Source: SXXZ01 sp041177965 (GTDB lineage: Bacteria; Verrucomicrobiota; Verrucomicrobiia; Limisphaerales; UBA9464). From it: 64,000 nt of DNA. The notes under the pieces were generated by a model. The model was not told the DNA's origin. It worked only from the letters and a program-made list of their open reading frames with translations, and made no database searches. Within the stretch, counting starts at the first letter, position 1, and the number at the start of each line of letters is the position of its first letter. The translations under genes were made by a program, and so were the position numbers. The stretch lies in assembly GCA_041177965.1 (NCBI GenBank), contig JBEGWF010000012.1, positions 1-64,000 of the forward strand, written 5' to 3'. This document shows, in pieces, positions 26,098 through 37,700 of the stretch.

Positions 26098-27771
26098 ATG
26101 GGTGTTTCCCTCACAGAATGGACCGACCGGATCCGCTCCCGAATTCCGGGTGCGAAGGCCGGCGCACGCCCCGCCTCGCGGGGTCTGCCGACCGCCATGG
26201 CCCTCGAGATCGACGGCCCCGTGCTGCGTCTTGTCGAGGCTTCGCGCACGGGCAATGCCGGCCGGATCGACCAGGTGCTGGCGCTGCCCCTGGACCTGCC
26301 CGAGAACGCCGACCGCACCGACGCCGCGGCGCTGGGGTCGGCGATCTCCAAGGCGCTGTCGAAGGCCCGGATCAAGCCGGGCCCCGCGGTCATGGGCATC
26401 GGCCGATCCCAGGTCATCCTCCGCACCGTGGCGGTCCCCGACACGGGCCTGACGGGCACCATCGCGTCGCTGGTCCGTTTCCAGGTCGCGCGCGACCTGC
26501 CCTTCCGCCTCGAAGAGGCCGTCATCGACTTCCAGATCCTCCGGCGGCTGCCCGCCCGTGAGACTCCCGAGGCCGCGACGTCCGCCGGCCCGGGAGGACC
26601 GACTCCCGACTCGGTCGACCGCGTCGAGGTGCTCGTGGCCATCACGCGACAGGAGTCGGTCGAGTTCCTTCGCCGGGTGGCCGAGGCCGCCGGTCTGTCC
26701 TTGTCGGCGGTAGGATGGATCTCCCAGGCCAACGCCCGATGCCTCCGGGCGGCCGACACGGGCCCGGGTACCGGATCGGGCCCCCGCGCACTGGTGGCGC
26801 TCAAGTCCGAGGAGGTCGGCATCGAGATCCTCGAGGGCGGAACGCTCCTCTTCAGCCGCGGGATGCCGATGCCCTCCGCCCGCGACACCGATGCCGAGAC
26901 GTGGATCCGCACCGCGACCATCGAGGTCGTGCGCACCTTGCACGCCTTCGGCGGCACCTCGGGCCGCACGGCTCCCGACTCCGCCTGGCTGCTGGGTGGC
27001 ACCGGCCGGGAAGAATCCCTGTCGGCAACGCTCGAAACCCGTCTCGGGTTCTCCGTGCCCCGGGTCCCGCTGTCACGCTCCCTCGGACTCGATCGCTCCG
27101 AGGCCGAGGCGGTGGCCGCCGGGTTCTCGGGCATCGGTCTCGCCCTGGGGGCCACCGATACCGAGGGCCTCGATTTCGACTTCCTCAATCCCAAGCGCCC
27201 CACCCCGCCGCCCGACCTCCGAAAGATCCGCATGATCGCGGGGTTGGCCGCGGCCGTGGCCCTGCTCGTGGCGGTGCTCGGCGTCCGCAAGACGCTCATC
27301 GGACGGCGTGAGGCCACCCTCGCGGCGCTGCAGGCCGAGTTGGCCGCCGGCGAGAAGAAGCGGCCGACCTACCGTCAGATGATCCAGCAGGCCGCGACGC
27401 TGAAGGCCTGGTCGGCCGAGGAGCGCGACTGGCTCGACCACTACGCGCACCTGAGCGCCATCCTTCCCCGGAGCGAGGAGATCTACCTGACATCGATCGC
27501 TTTTGGACCCAATCGGGCCATCCGCCTGGGGGTGCAGGCCCGCAACGGCGAGATCCTCGCCAAGGTCGACCGCCAGCTCCGCGCCGCCGGCTACGATGTC
27601 AAACCGCTGGCGGTGACCCCGGGCGCGGATCGCAACGGCTACAACTTCCGCACCACGGTCGAGCTCACCGTGCCGCCCAAGCTCCAATTCGACCTGGCCA
27701 AGCTGACCCCGCCGCCCCGCCCCGCCGACGACGTTTCCCTGGATCCGCCGAAGAAGGGGGCAGCGCGATGA
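26098..27771 (+). CDS. GspL-like inner-membrane protein (PilM-PilN type fusion)
   Basis: A 557-residue protein combining the roles of PilM and PilN, the architecture of GspL. Residues about 30-345 are an actin-like cytoplasmic domain (MALEIDGPVLRLVEAS, VMGIGRSQVILRTV, RFQVARDLPFRLEEAVIDFQ, ISQANARCLRA, and the phosphate-like block GISAGF-type AAGFSGIGLALGA). A single membrane helix lies at about 379-397 (MIAGLAAAVALLVAVLGV). A periplasmic coiled coil and a ferredoxin-like domain follow. In known systems this subunit links the cytoplasmic ATPase to the membrane platform. A 4-bp overlap with the next gene indicates coupling. The exact GspL/PilM naming is uncertain. Confidence 0.8.
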   Translation: MGVSLTEWTDRIRSRIPGAKAGARPASRGLPTAMALEIDGPVLRLVEASRTGNAGRIDQVLALPLDLPENADRTDAAALGSAISKALSKARIKPGPAVMGIGRSQVILRTVAVPDTGLTGTIASLVRFQVARDLPFRLEEAVIDFQILRRLPARETPEAATSAGPGGPTPDSVDRVEVLVAITRQESVEFLRRVAEAAGLSLSAVGWISQANARCLRAADTGPGTGSGPRALVALKSEEVGIEILEGGTLLFSRGMPMPSARDTDAETWIRTATIEVVRTLHAFGGTSGRTAPDSAWLLGGTGREESLSATLETRLGFSVPRVPLSRSLGLDRSEAEAVAAGFSGIGLALGATDTEGLDFDFLNPKRPTPPPDLRKIRMIAGLAAAVALLVAVLGVRKTLIGRREATLAALQAELAAGEKKRPTYRQMIQQAATLKAWSAEERDWLDHYAHLSAILPRSEEIYLTSIAFGPNRAIRLGVQARNGEILAKVDRQLRAAGYDVKPLAVTPGADRNGYNFRTTVELTVPPKLQFDLAKLTPPPRPADDVSLDPPKKGAAR

Positions 27772-28769
27772 ACGACCGCGAAAAGCGCCTCCTCTCGATC
27801 ATCGGCGGCATCGTGGGCCTGGTCCTGCTGTTCGTGGTCGGCCGTGGCATCTTCCTGAAGCCGCTCACCGAGATCGACCGACGCATCGCCGGGGTGCGCG
27901 AGAAGCTCGACCGTTTGGCCAAGGAACGTCGCGACTACTTTGCCGCGGAGGACGCGGTGAAGGCCGTCGCGACCCGGACCTTCTCCGACGACATCGACCA
28001 GGCCAGCGCCTCGTTCGGCGAGATGCTCACGCGGACCCTCATCAACAGCGGCCTGCGCGAGGCCGATTTCAGCCGCCTGCCCACCGGCACCCGCAAGATC
28101 CGCGGGGCGCTCGAGACCGGTTGGACCGTGCGCGGCGATGGCCCGCTGGCCCAGGTCATCCACCTGATCTTCCTGTTGGACAGGGCGACACCGGTGCACC
28201 GCCTCGACGGGTTGACCCTCTCCCCCTCCGACGCCCCCGGGCGGGTCCGGGTCAGCTTCCGCTACCTGACGCTGGTGCCCAATCCGTGCCCCGAGGTCGA
28301 GCGGGTCGACCTGGAATCGAAGCTCAACGCCGAGAGCCCCGAGCGGCGGGCATACGACCCGATGGTCGCCCGGGATCTCCTGCGCCCCTACATCCCGCGC
28401 CCCGCTCCGGCCCCGCCGGCCGGCCAACCCCCGGCTCCGCCCCGCCCCGCCCCGCCCGGCACGCCCGGGCCCGAGACGTACCGGCTGGTGTCGCTGTCCG
28501 AATGGGGAGGCGAATCCGAGATCCACGTGCGGGACCTCACCGCCCAGAAGACCCTCCGCTACAAGGTCGGCGACTCCATCGCCGGCGGCGTCATCGTGCT
28601 CGTCGATTACCGGCCCATGCCGACCCCGGGACGCGAACACGTGCTGTCCGGCAGCCGCGTGATCCTCCGCATCGGCAACGAGTACTGGGCCATCGAACGC
28701 GGTGGCACCTTCGCCCAGCGCCACAAACTGAAGCCGGAGCAGCTCCCCCCGGGGCTCGCCCGATCCTGA
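27768..28769 (+). CDS. GspM/PilO-like protein with GspC/PilP-like C-terminal domain
   Basis: A 333-residue inner-membrane protein. One helix lies at residues 7-25, followed by a coiled coil (ITEIDRRIAGVREKLDRLAKERRD) and a ferredoxin-like periplasmic domain, the GspM/PilO plan. After a proline-rich linker at about 200-236 comes a small beta domain (residues 237-333) with YRLVSLSEWGGESEIHVRDL, TLRYKVGDSIAGGVIVLVDYR and VILRIGNEYWAIERG. This resembles the secretin-contacting HR domain of GspC or PilP. The fusion would let one protein bind both the GspL-like partner and the secretin's N0 region. The domain call is by eye. The secretin gene starts 19 bp later. Confidence 0.7.
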   Translation: MNDREKRLLSIIGGIVGLVLLFVVGRGIFLKPLTEIDRRIAGVREKLDRLAKERRDYFAAEDAVKAVATRTFSDDIDQASASFGEMLTRTLINSGLREADFSRLPTGTRKIRGALETGWTVRGDGPLAQVIHLIFLLDRATPVHRLDGLTLSPSDAPGRVRVSFRYLTLVPNPCPEVERVDLESKLNAESPERRAYDPMVARDLLRPYIPRPAPAPPAGQPPAPPRPAPPGTPGPETYRLVSLSEWGGESEIHVRDLTAQKTLRYKVGDSIAGGVIVLVDYRPMPTPGREHVLSGSRVILRIGNEYWAIERGGTFAQRHKLKPEQLPPGLARS

Positions 28770-28788
28770 AACCCCTTTCCGATTTCCC

Positions 28789-31700
28789 ATGAACATCCAC
28801 CGGTCCCTCCGCGCGACCCTCTTCCTCGGTCTGGCTCTCGGCCTGAGCGCCACCGACCCCTTCGCACGGGTCCGTGCGGCCGATCCCGTGCCGGCAGCGC
28901 CGGCTCCGGCGACGGCCGGCACCAACGCGCCCACGGCCGCAGCGGTCCCCGCTCCCGCAATTGCCCGCAACATCCGGTTCCAGTTCGAGGGGATCCCCTA
29001 TGCCGACGTCATCGAGCGCTTCGCCCAGATGTCGGGCAAGCCGGTGGTCGGCGAGGTCAACATCCCGGGCACCATCACCTTCAACGACTCCAACGCCTAC
29101 AATTACGCGGAGGCCTTCGACACGCTGAACGTGATCCTGTCCATGAAGGGGCAGATGATCGTCGAGGAGGGCAACTTCCTGCGCGTGCTGCCCTTCAAGG
29201 AGCTCCCCCAGACCCCCCTGCGCATCCTGCGCGGCGGCGACAAGGCCGACGGGGTCCGCCCGGGCGAGGTGGTCACGGTGGTGCTCGACCTCAAGAACCT
29301 CGACGCCAAGGAGATCTCCGAGTCGATCACCAACCTGCTCTCCTCGGCCGGATCGGTGGCACCCCTGTCCCGAGGACGTGGACTCATCCTCACCGACCGG
29401 TTGGTGAACATCCAGCGGGTCAAGGCGCTCATCGGCTCGGTGGACAACGAGACCGCGGCCCAGCGGCAGATGAAGACCTACACGCTGCTGCACGCCTCCG
29501 GCGCCGTGGTGGCCGACCTCGTCAACCGCACCTTCGGCGTCACAACCGCGCCGAAGCGCACGCAGTACAATCCCAACAGCAAGCAGTTGGACGTGCTGCC
29601 GGCCGACCCGAACGACTACGTCACGGCCGTCTACGACGACGCGTCCCGCACGCTGGTGCTGTTCGGCCCCCGAGAGCGGTTGGCCCTGGCCGACGAACTC
29701 ATCACCCGCTTCGAGGACGGTGGCAGCGGCGCCGGGGACGTGCGCATCTACACGCCAGAGGTGATCAAGGCCGAGGAGCTGGCCAACATGATCCGTCAGG
29801 CCATCCCCGGGGTCGCGGCCCCCAACGAGACGGGATCGGCCGCCGCGACCAAGGCTCGGGTCATCGCCGAGAAGAACACCAACCGTCTGATCGTCGCCGC
29901 CCCGCTCGCCGGGATGGCCGACCAGATCGAGGCCCTGGTCAACCGGCTCGACAAGCCGGTGCACGGCTCGGGCCGCACCGCGGCCAACGGCACCCCGGGC
30001 AAGGCCCAGGTCGTGCAGGTCACCCGCGTGTTCCGGACCCGCACCTCGGAGGTCAAGAACGTCGGCAAGATCCTGACCGAAGCCCTCACCAAGACGTTGC
30101 CCAACGGCCAGAAGGTCCCGACGGCGAGCGTCTCGGTGGAACCCGGGAGCCAGAGCATCGTGGTCACCGGCTCGCCCGGCGATGTCCAGACCGCCACCGA
30201 CATCATCTCCCAACTGGAGACCGGATCCACCAACCCCAAGCCGCAGCAGACCCGGTTCATCGACCTCGGCAGCGTGGCCGAGGCCAAGCGCATCGTCCCG
30301 CTGGTCGAGCAGATCTACCGCAGCGAGGTGGCCGACGGCAGCGCCGGCGGAGCCGCCCATGCCAAGATCATGGCCGAGCCCAACACCAGCCGCCTGATCG
30401 TCACCGCCTCCGAGGAGCACCTCACCCGGATCGAGGAGATCGTCCGCAACCTGCGTGCCGAGAAGTCCAAACCGCTGCAGCGCGCGCTGCACATCCTGGC
30501 GCTGCGCAACGCCCGGCTGGAGACCGCATTCCCGAGCATCAACAGCCTGATCAACGAACGCATGTCCGACCGGCGCTTCGAGGATCAGCCCAAGCCCTCG
30601 GTGGTGCCGGACAACGCGAACAACCGGCTGCTCGTGACCGCCACGGAGGAACAGAAGAAGGAGATCGAGGCGATCCTCGCCGTGGTCGACGTCGCCCCGG
30701 AGCGCCAGAAGCGCCAGATGGCGGTCATCCCCGTCAACGGCAAGTCGCCGGCCGAACTCATCACCCTGGCCGGCCAGATGATGAGCCAGCTCGGCGAGCA
30801 ACCCAGCAACCCGCAGCTCGAGCCCAAGCTCATCCCCGACGCCTCGGGCAAGCAGATCATCGTGCTGGCCACCGATTCCGACATCCAGCGCGTGCGGACC
30901 CTCATCCAGCAGCTCGACGCCACCACGACCTCGGCCGTCAGCCGCCAGTTCCGCAACGTGGAACTGCACAACCGCAACGCCGCCGAGCTGACCCCGCTGG
31001 TCCAGCAGCTCTACCAGGAGCAGATCAAGGGCAACACCGAGCCTCCGGGCGGCCCCGCCACCCTGATGACCGACGCCAAGAACAACCGCATCATGGTCAG
31101 CGGCGCCGAGCGCGAGATCACCCGCGTGGAGGCCATCATCCGTCAGTTGGATCCGGCGGGGCAGAAGAGCGCCAAGGAGGAGACCCGGATCATCCGCCTC
31201 AAGACGGCGGTCGCCTCGGAGATCTCCAGCCTGGTCGAGAAGAGCCTCGGCTCGCAGACCCAGTCCGTGAAGGTCCTGGTCGACACCCGGAGCAACAGCC
31301 TGGTCATCACCGGGGAACCGGCGGCGGTGGAGGCCGCGTCCAAGATCATCCGCGAACTGGACATCCCCTCCGAGGTGCAGCCCCGGGAGATGAAGGTCAT
31401 CGAACTCAAGCAGGCCGATGCCGCAGCCCTGGCCACGCTGGCCACCACGCTGGCGACCGACCTGTTGAAGAGCCAACGTGGGGCCGAGTACACGCCGAAA
31501 GGCCGCATCATGCCCGACCCGGCGGCCAACCGGGTGATCATTTCCGCTCCTCGCGAGGAGATCACCCTGATCAGCCAGGTGGTCGAGCGCCTCGACCAGG
31601 CCCCGGAGGCCGCCGGCGGTGCCCGCGTGTTCCGGCTCAACAACGCCGACGCGGCGCAGGTCGTCAGCGTGGTGTCCAACGCGATGGTGAAGTTCGACGC

Positions 31701-34700
31701 CCGCAACCAGCCCATCCGCCGGGCCTCGGTTTCCCTCGACCGTGAGTCCAACAGCATCGTGGTCTCCGGATCGCGTCAGGACCTGAAGGACGCCGAGGGG
31801 ATCATCCAGCGCCTCGACAACGAGGGGGTCGAGGGATCGGGCGGAACCGGCGGCGGATCCAAGAGCCGCAACCTGAAGATGGTGGAGGTGGTCGGCGAAC
31901 CCGACACGCTGGCCCAGCTGGCCACCCGGGTGTTCCTGGCGCAGAACGCCGGGCGCTCGGTGACCAACCTCGTGAGCATCACGCCGGAGCCGAACGGTCG
32001 CCGACTGATCGTCCTCGCTCCCGATTCCCTCATGGCGCAGGTGGAGACGGTGATCTCGGCGCTCGACGCCCGTCCGGACCAATCGCAGCGCCAGTTGCAC
32101 ACCATCGAACCCCAGGGGAGCCGCGCGGCGGACCTCCTGCCGATGGTCAACAAGATCTACGCCGAGCAGAACCAGGGTCGCACCACCAAGCCGGCCACCC
32201 TCTACACCGATCCCACCGGCGACCGGCTGATGGTGTTCGGCACCGCCGATCAGGCGACGGCCGTCCGCCAGATCGTCACCACCCTGGCGACCGAGATGCC
32301 CGAGGCCCGTACGAACCGGGTCTTCGAGATCGGCAAACCGGCCGAAGCCCAGCGACTGCTGCCCATCGTCCAGCAACTCTACAAGGACCAGGCCTCCAGT
32401 CGCCCGTCCGACGGCCCGGCCGACACCCAGCTGCTCACCGAACCACGCTCGGGCCGCATCATCGCCTCGGGCCGCATCTCCCATCTCGACCGGATTTCGG
32501 AGATCATCGCCAACCTCAAGGCCACCGGCAGCGCGGGCCTCGGCCGCGAGACCCGCACCTTCGAGGTCGGTTCGGCCAGCGACGTGCAGCGGGTGCAACC
32601 GCTCCTGCAACAGCTCTACACCGACCAGTGGAAGGAGCGATCCGACACCGATCCGGCCGATGCCCAGATCCTGGGCGATCCCCGCAGCGGGCGCATCATC
32701 GTCACCGGTCGCCCGGACCACCTGCAGAAGATCGAATCCATCCTGCAGCAGCTGGGAACCGGTCCGGCCAAGCCCGGCGCCGACTCCCGCGAGGTCCGCA
32801 TCATCGACCTGGCGACGGCCACCGCGTCCGAATTGGCCACCACGGTCCGGGGCCTCTACCTCGACCAGGCCAAGGCCCGCTTCGGCGGCACCGCGCCCGA
32901 CACCACCATCAGCTCCGACACCGGCAGCAACCGGTTGATCGTCGTGGGCGAGACCAATGAACTGGCCGTGATCGAGGACCTGGTGCGCAAGCTCGACAAG
33001 GTCGGGTCGCAGAGCGCCACCGCCCGGGTCTTCAAGATCAAATCCGCCGAGCCGGACAAGGTGGCCGAGGTGCTTTCCACCGCCCTGGTGCGCTATGACG
33101 CCTTCGGTCGGGCCCAGAAGCGGGCCACGGTCTCCGTCGATGCCAAGAGCCGGACCCTCATCGTGACCGGCGACCCGAAGGAGCTTCAGGCCGTGTCGAC
33201 GATCATCGAGCAGCTCGACACCTCCCTCGGAGCCCGCCCCGACCGCCGCATGAAGGTGGTGACCCTGCGCCAGGGCAAGGTCGGGGAGCTGTCGGCCCGT
33301 GTGCGGCAACTGTACAACGACCAGTCCCGCAACCAGCCTGAACTGGCGTTGTCCGACCTGCTGATCCTCGACGACGCGACCAGCAACCAGCTGATCCTCG
33401 CCGGCAGCGAAGCCCAGCTCGCCCTGGTGGACGGCATCCTCGGAGAACTCCAGAAGAACACCGCCACCCGGGCGCCCCGGGAGACCCGGCCGATCACCGT
33501 CGGCCAACCCGACGAGGTGGTCCGGGTGCTTCCCCTGCTCCGCCAACTCTACACCGAGCGCTGGAAGACCCAGGACGCCGCAGATCCGGCCGATGCGGTG
33601 TTCACTCCCGACGCCCCCAACGGCAGGATCCTGGTCACCGCCCGGACCAATCACCTGGCCGAGATCGAATCGCTGCTGGGCGTGATCCAGGCCCCCACCG
33701 CCACGCCCGCGCCGCGCGAGACCCGGGTGCTGAACCTGGCGGAGCGACAGGCCTCGGAACTGGCCGAGACGGTGCGTTCGCTCTACGAGGAATCGCTCAA
33801 GGCCAAGCCGGTGTCCCCCTCCGAACAGGCCGTCATCCGCGCCGATACCGAGGGCAATCGGCTCATCGTCACCGGCCGCACCAACGACCTCGAACAGATC
33901 GCCGCCCTGGTCCTGAACCTCGACACCGCCAACCAGCGTTCGGGCAACTCCCGCATCTTCCGGCTGACCAATGCCGAACCCGCCCAGGTGGCAGCGGCCC
34001 TGTCGAACACGCTGGCCAAGGTCGACCCCTCGGGCAGGATCACCCCGAGGGTCACCCTCGGCATCGACAACACCGCTCGAACCCTGGTCGTCTCGGGACA
34101 GGCCCGGGACCTCCAGGCCGCGGAGCAGATCGTCACCCAGCTCGACGCCACCACGCAGCGCGAGGCGCGGGACCTCCAGGTCCTGCCCATCCTGCAGGGT
34201 TCGGCGACCGAGGCCGTGGCACGACTCCGGCCGTTGGTGCTGGACCGCCTGAAGGCCTCCGGCAAGGCCGCCGATCTCGTCCTGATCCCGGACGATTCCC
34301 AGTCGCGGGTCCTGGTGACCGCCAACGCGACGCAATGGCAGGCCGTCCAGGAGATCGCCTCACGTCTGTTGACCACCGGCACCAACGCCGCCCGCGGCGT
34401 GCGGACCGTCGCGCTGCGCCACGTGACCGCCGCGCCGGTGATCACCCTTCTGGGCCAGCTCTTCTCCCGGGAGATGGACGACGATGCCGCCCAACGCCTC
34501 GTGGTCACCCCGGCCCTCGACGAGCGTTCCCTGCTGGTCAACGCCCCGCCGGCCCTCTTCGACCGGGTGCAGTCGGTGATCCAATCCGTGGACGTGTCGG
34601 ACCCCGGCGGTTCGTCGGTGCTCCAGACGGTGCTGCTGCGCAAGACGGTGGCCGAGACCGTCGCCGAATCGGTCAACAAGGCCATCGCCGGCAAGGGCAC

Positions 34701-37700
34701 CGACGCCAAGCTGCGGCGGGTGAGCATCACACCGGTCACCGGAGCCAACGCCCTGCTGCTCAACGGCCCCGGCGAGGCCGTCCAGGAGGTCCTGAAGCTG
34801 GTGAAGGAACTCGACGCGGAGAGCGCCACCGGCGAGGTCGAGGTCCGCATCTACAAGCTGGGCAGCGCCAACGCGGCCGACATCCAACCGGTGCTCTCGC
34901 AACTTCTGGCCAACGTGAGCACGCGGCTCGAGCGCCGCGGGTTCGGTTCCCGGGCCCAGCCGACCATCGCCATCGATCCGCGCTCCAACAGCCTCCTGAT
35001 CACCGCGTCGGCCACCCACTTCAAGCTCATCGAGCAGCTGCTGCCGACGCTGGACAAGGCCCCGGATCGCTCGGACCGCGACGTGCAGTTCGTCTGGCTC
35101 CAGAATGCTCGCGCCGCCGACATCCGCATGAAGGTGGCCGCCGTCTACGAGGAACGCCCGCGGGGAGAACAACCCGTACTGGAGGTGGACCGCGAGGCCA
35201 ACACCCTGACGGTGATCGCCCGTCGGTCCGACATGCCGCAGATCCAGGACCTGATCCAGCGCCTGGACGCCTCGGCCCAGGACAACAGCCTGCAGGTGCG
35301 CCTCCTGACGGTGGATGACGTGCCCGTCGAACAGATGGTGGGCATGCTGACCAACATCTACCCGCAGATGTACGGGGGCTCGCTGAAGCTGGTCGACCGA
35401 CTGCCGGTCCTCGACCGCACCAAGACCAACCACCCGGCCGCTTCGCCGGAGGTCACCGTGGCCCTCGACCGGAACGCCAACGCGTTGATTCTGTCGGGCC
35501 CGGCTCCGGAACTCGACCGCATCAACCGCATGGTTGTGGATCTCTCCTGGAAGGCGTCCTCCGGCGAGAGCGACCTGCGCATCCTGGCGCTCGCCCAGGC
35601 CGACCCCGTGGTGCTGGCCCGCACGCTCAACAACGTCTTCCGTCCCGGAGGGGGCCGGGGTGGACAGCCCGAGCAGCAGCAGAACCCCCAGAACCAGCGA
35701 CCGCCCCGCTTCACTGTGGTGCCCGAATCGCGATCACGGAGCCTGCTGGTCCGGGCGTCGGCCAAGGATTTCTCGATCATCGAGGCGCTGGTCAAACAAC
35801 TCGACACCGCCAATCCCGCGGCGGACCTGTCGCATCGCCTCATCACCCTCACCCACACGCCGCCATCGAAGATCACCCCGCTGGTGCAGCAGTTGGTGCA
35901 GCAATTGTCCGCCCAGCATCCCGGAGACCCGCTCACGGTGCTGCCCTACGGGCGGTCCAAAGGCCTGCTGGTGGTGGCCCGCGAACCGCTCATCGCCCAG
36001 GTCGAGAAGATGATCAAGACCCTCGACACCCCCAGCGAGGACGCCGAGGCCGAGGTGCGGGTGTTCACCCTCAAGCAGAGCGCGGCTCCGGCCATGGCGA
36101 CCACCCTGCAGAACCTGCTCCGACCCGGGGCCGCCGGCGAGGCCGGCAGCGAGGCCAGGGAACTCCAGGAACAGGTCCGCAAACTGAACATCCGCGGCGA
36201 TTCGGGCGACCCCGTGGCCCTCGACCTGCAGCGCCCCATCAAGATCACGGCCGACCCCAGCGACGGCAACCGCCTGCTCATCACGTCGACTCCCAAGAAC
36301 CTCGAGGCTCTCGGGAAGGTGGTGGAGATGCTGGACCAGATCGGATCGGCCGAGGCCGCCGACTTCGCGGTCGTCGCCCTGCTCCACGCCGATGCGCGGA
36401 CCACGGGCCAGACCCTCACCGCCATCTTCACCCAGGGAGCCAGGCTCGGCACCCGCCAGGACGGCCCTGGCAAGCCCGAGGCCGGCTCGGCGCGGGCCCT
36501 GGCCAGCCCGCTGAATGTCACGCCGGATTCGCGGCTCAACGCCCTGATCCTGTCCGGCCGCAAGGATTCGATCGAATTGGCCCGCAAGCTGATCAAGGAC
36601 CTCGACAAGCAATGGGACGCGGCCATCACCGAGGTGAAGGTCTTCCGCGTGAAGTACGCCACCCCGAGCCGGCTGCTGCCGATGTTGCAATCGGTGTTCG
36701 CCGAGGGACCCGCCGTGCCGGGGACCGAGGGCCTCAACAATTACGTCAGCCGGCTCCAGACCCGCCGCGAGGGCGGCAAGGCCGTCTCGACCGAGCAGGC
36801 CAAGACCCGCACGGCCCTCACCCTCCAAGCCGACGACAATGCCGGCGCCCTGATCGTCGCCGCCCGCGCCGACACCCTGCCCCTGATCGAGGAACTGCTC
36901 ACCCAACTCGACATCCCCGACGCCTCGGGCCTGAGCACCGTGCGCATCTATCCGCTCAAGCATGCCGATGCCTCGGCCGTGCAGAAGATCATCACCGACC
37001 TGCACTCCGGCCCACGGAACGCCAACGCCAAGCCGAGCGACCGGCCGACCGTCACCCTCGATGATCGCAGCAACTCCATGATCGTCTCGGGCAACGAGAA
37101 GGCCTTCGCGATCATCGACAACCTCATCGCCCAGCTCGACAAGCCGATGGCCCCTGAGTTCCGCGATGTCCGCATCCTTCCGCTGGCCCACGCCGACGCC
37201 GCCCAACTGGCCGGAACCCTGCAGCGCCTGATGGACCAGCGGGTCGCCCGCCAGGGCTCCCTCGGCAAAGGTCAGGCCGACAGCCTCAAGGTGCTGGTGT
37301 TGCCCGAACCCCGCTCCAACAGCCTGCTCGTGGGTGGCGGCAAGGACGCCTATGAACTGGTCGAGTCTCTCGCCCGCAAGCTCGACGACGCGGCACCGGG
37401 CCTCACCGGCGGGGTGCGCATCGTTCCGCTGGAATACGCCGACGCGCGCATCCTCGCCGCCTCCTTCAACCAGCTCTTCACCCAGCGCTACCAGGCGAGC
37501 ACCTCGCCCGAGCTCCAGCGCCAGAAGCCGGTGATCCTGCCCGACGCCCGGGTCAACGCCCTCATGGTCTCCGCCGGTCGGGAGGACAACGAGACCATCG
37601 ACGCCCTGCTCAAGAAGCTCGACCGCAAGCTCGACAACCCGTCGCTGGCGCTGACGGTGCTGCCCCTGAAGCACAACGACGCCGCCCGGGTGGCCGCCAC

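Noticed and set aside
28591..34335. 1,914-residue open frame antisense to the giant secretin (and similar antisense frames at 35734-40611)
   Set aside because: It mirrors the codon pattern of the sense gene, is rich in Asp, Gly, His and Leu without domains, and arises because GC-rich third positions remove stops on the opposite strand.
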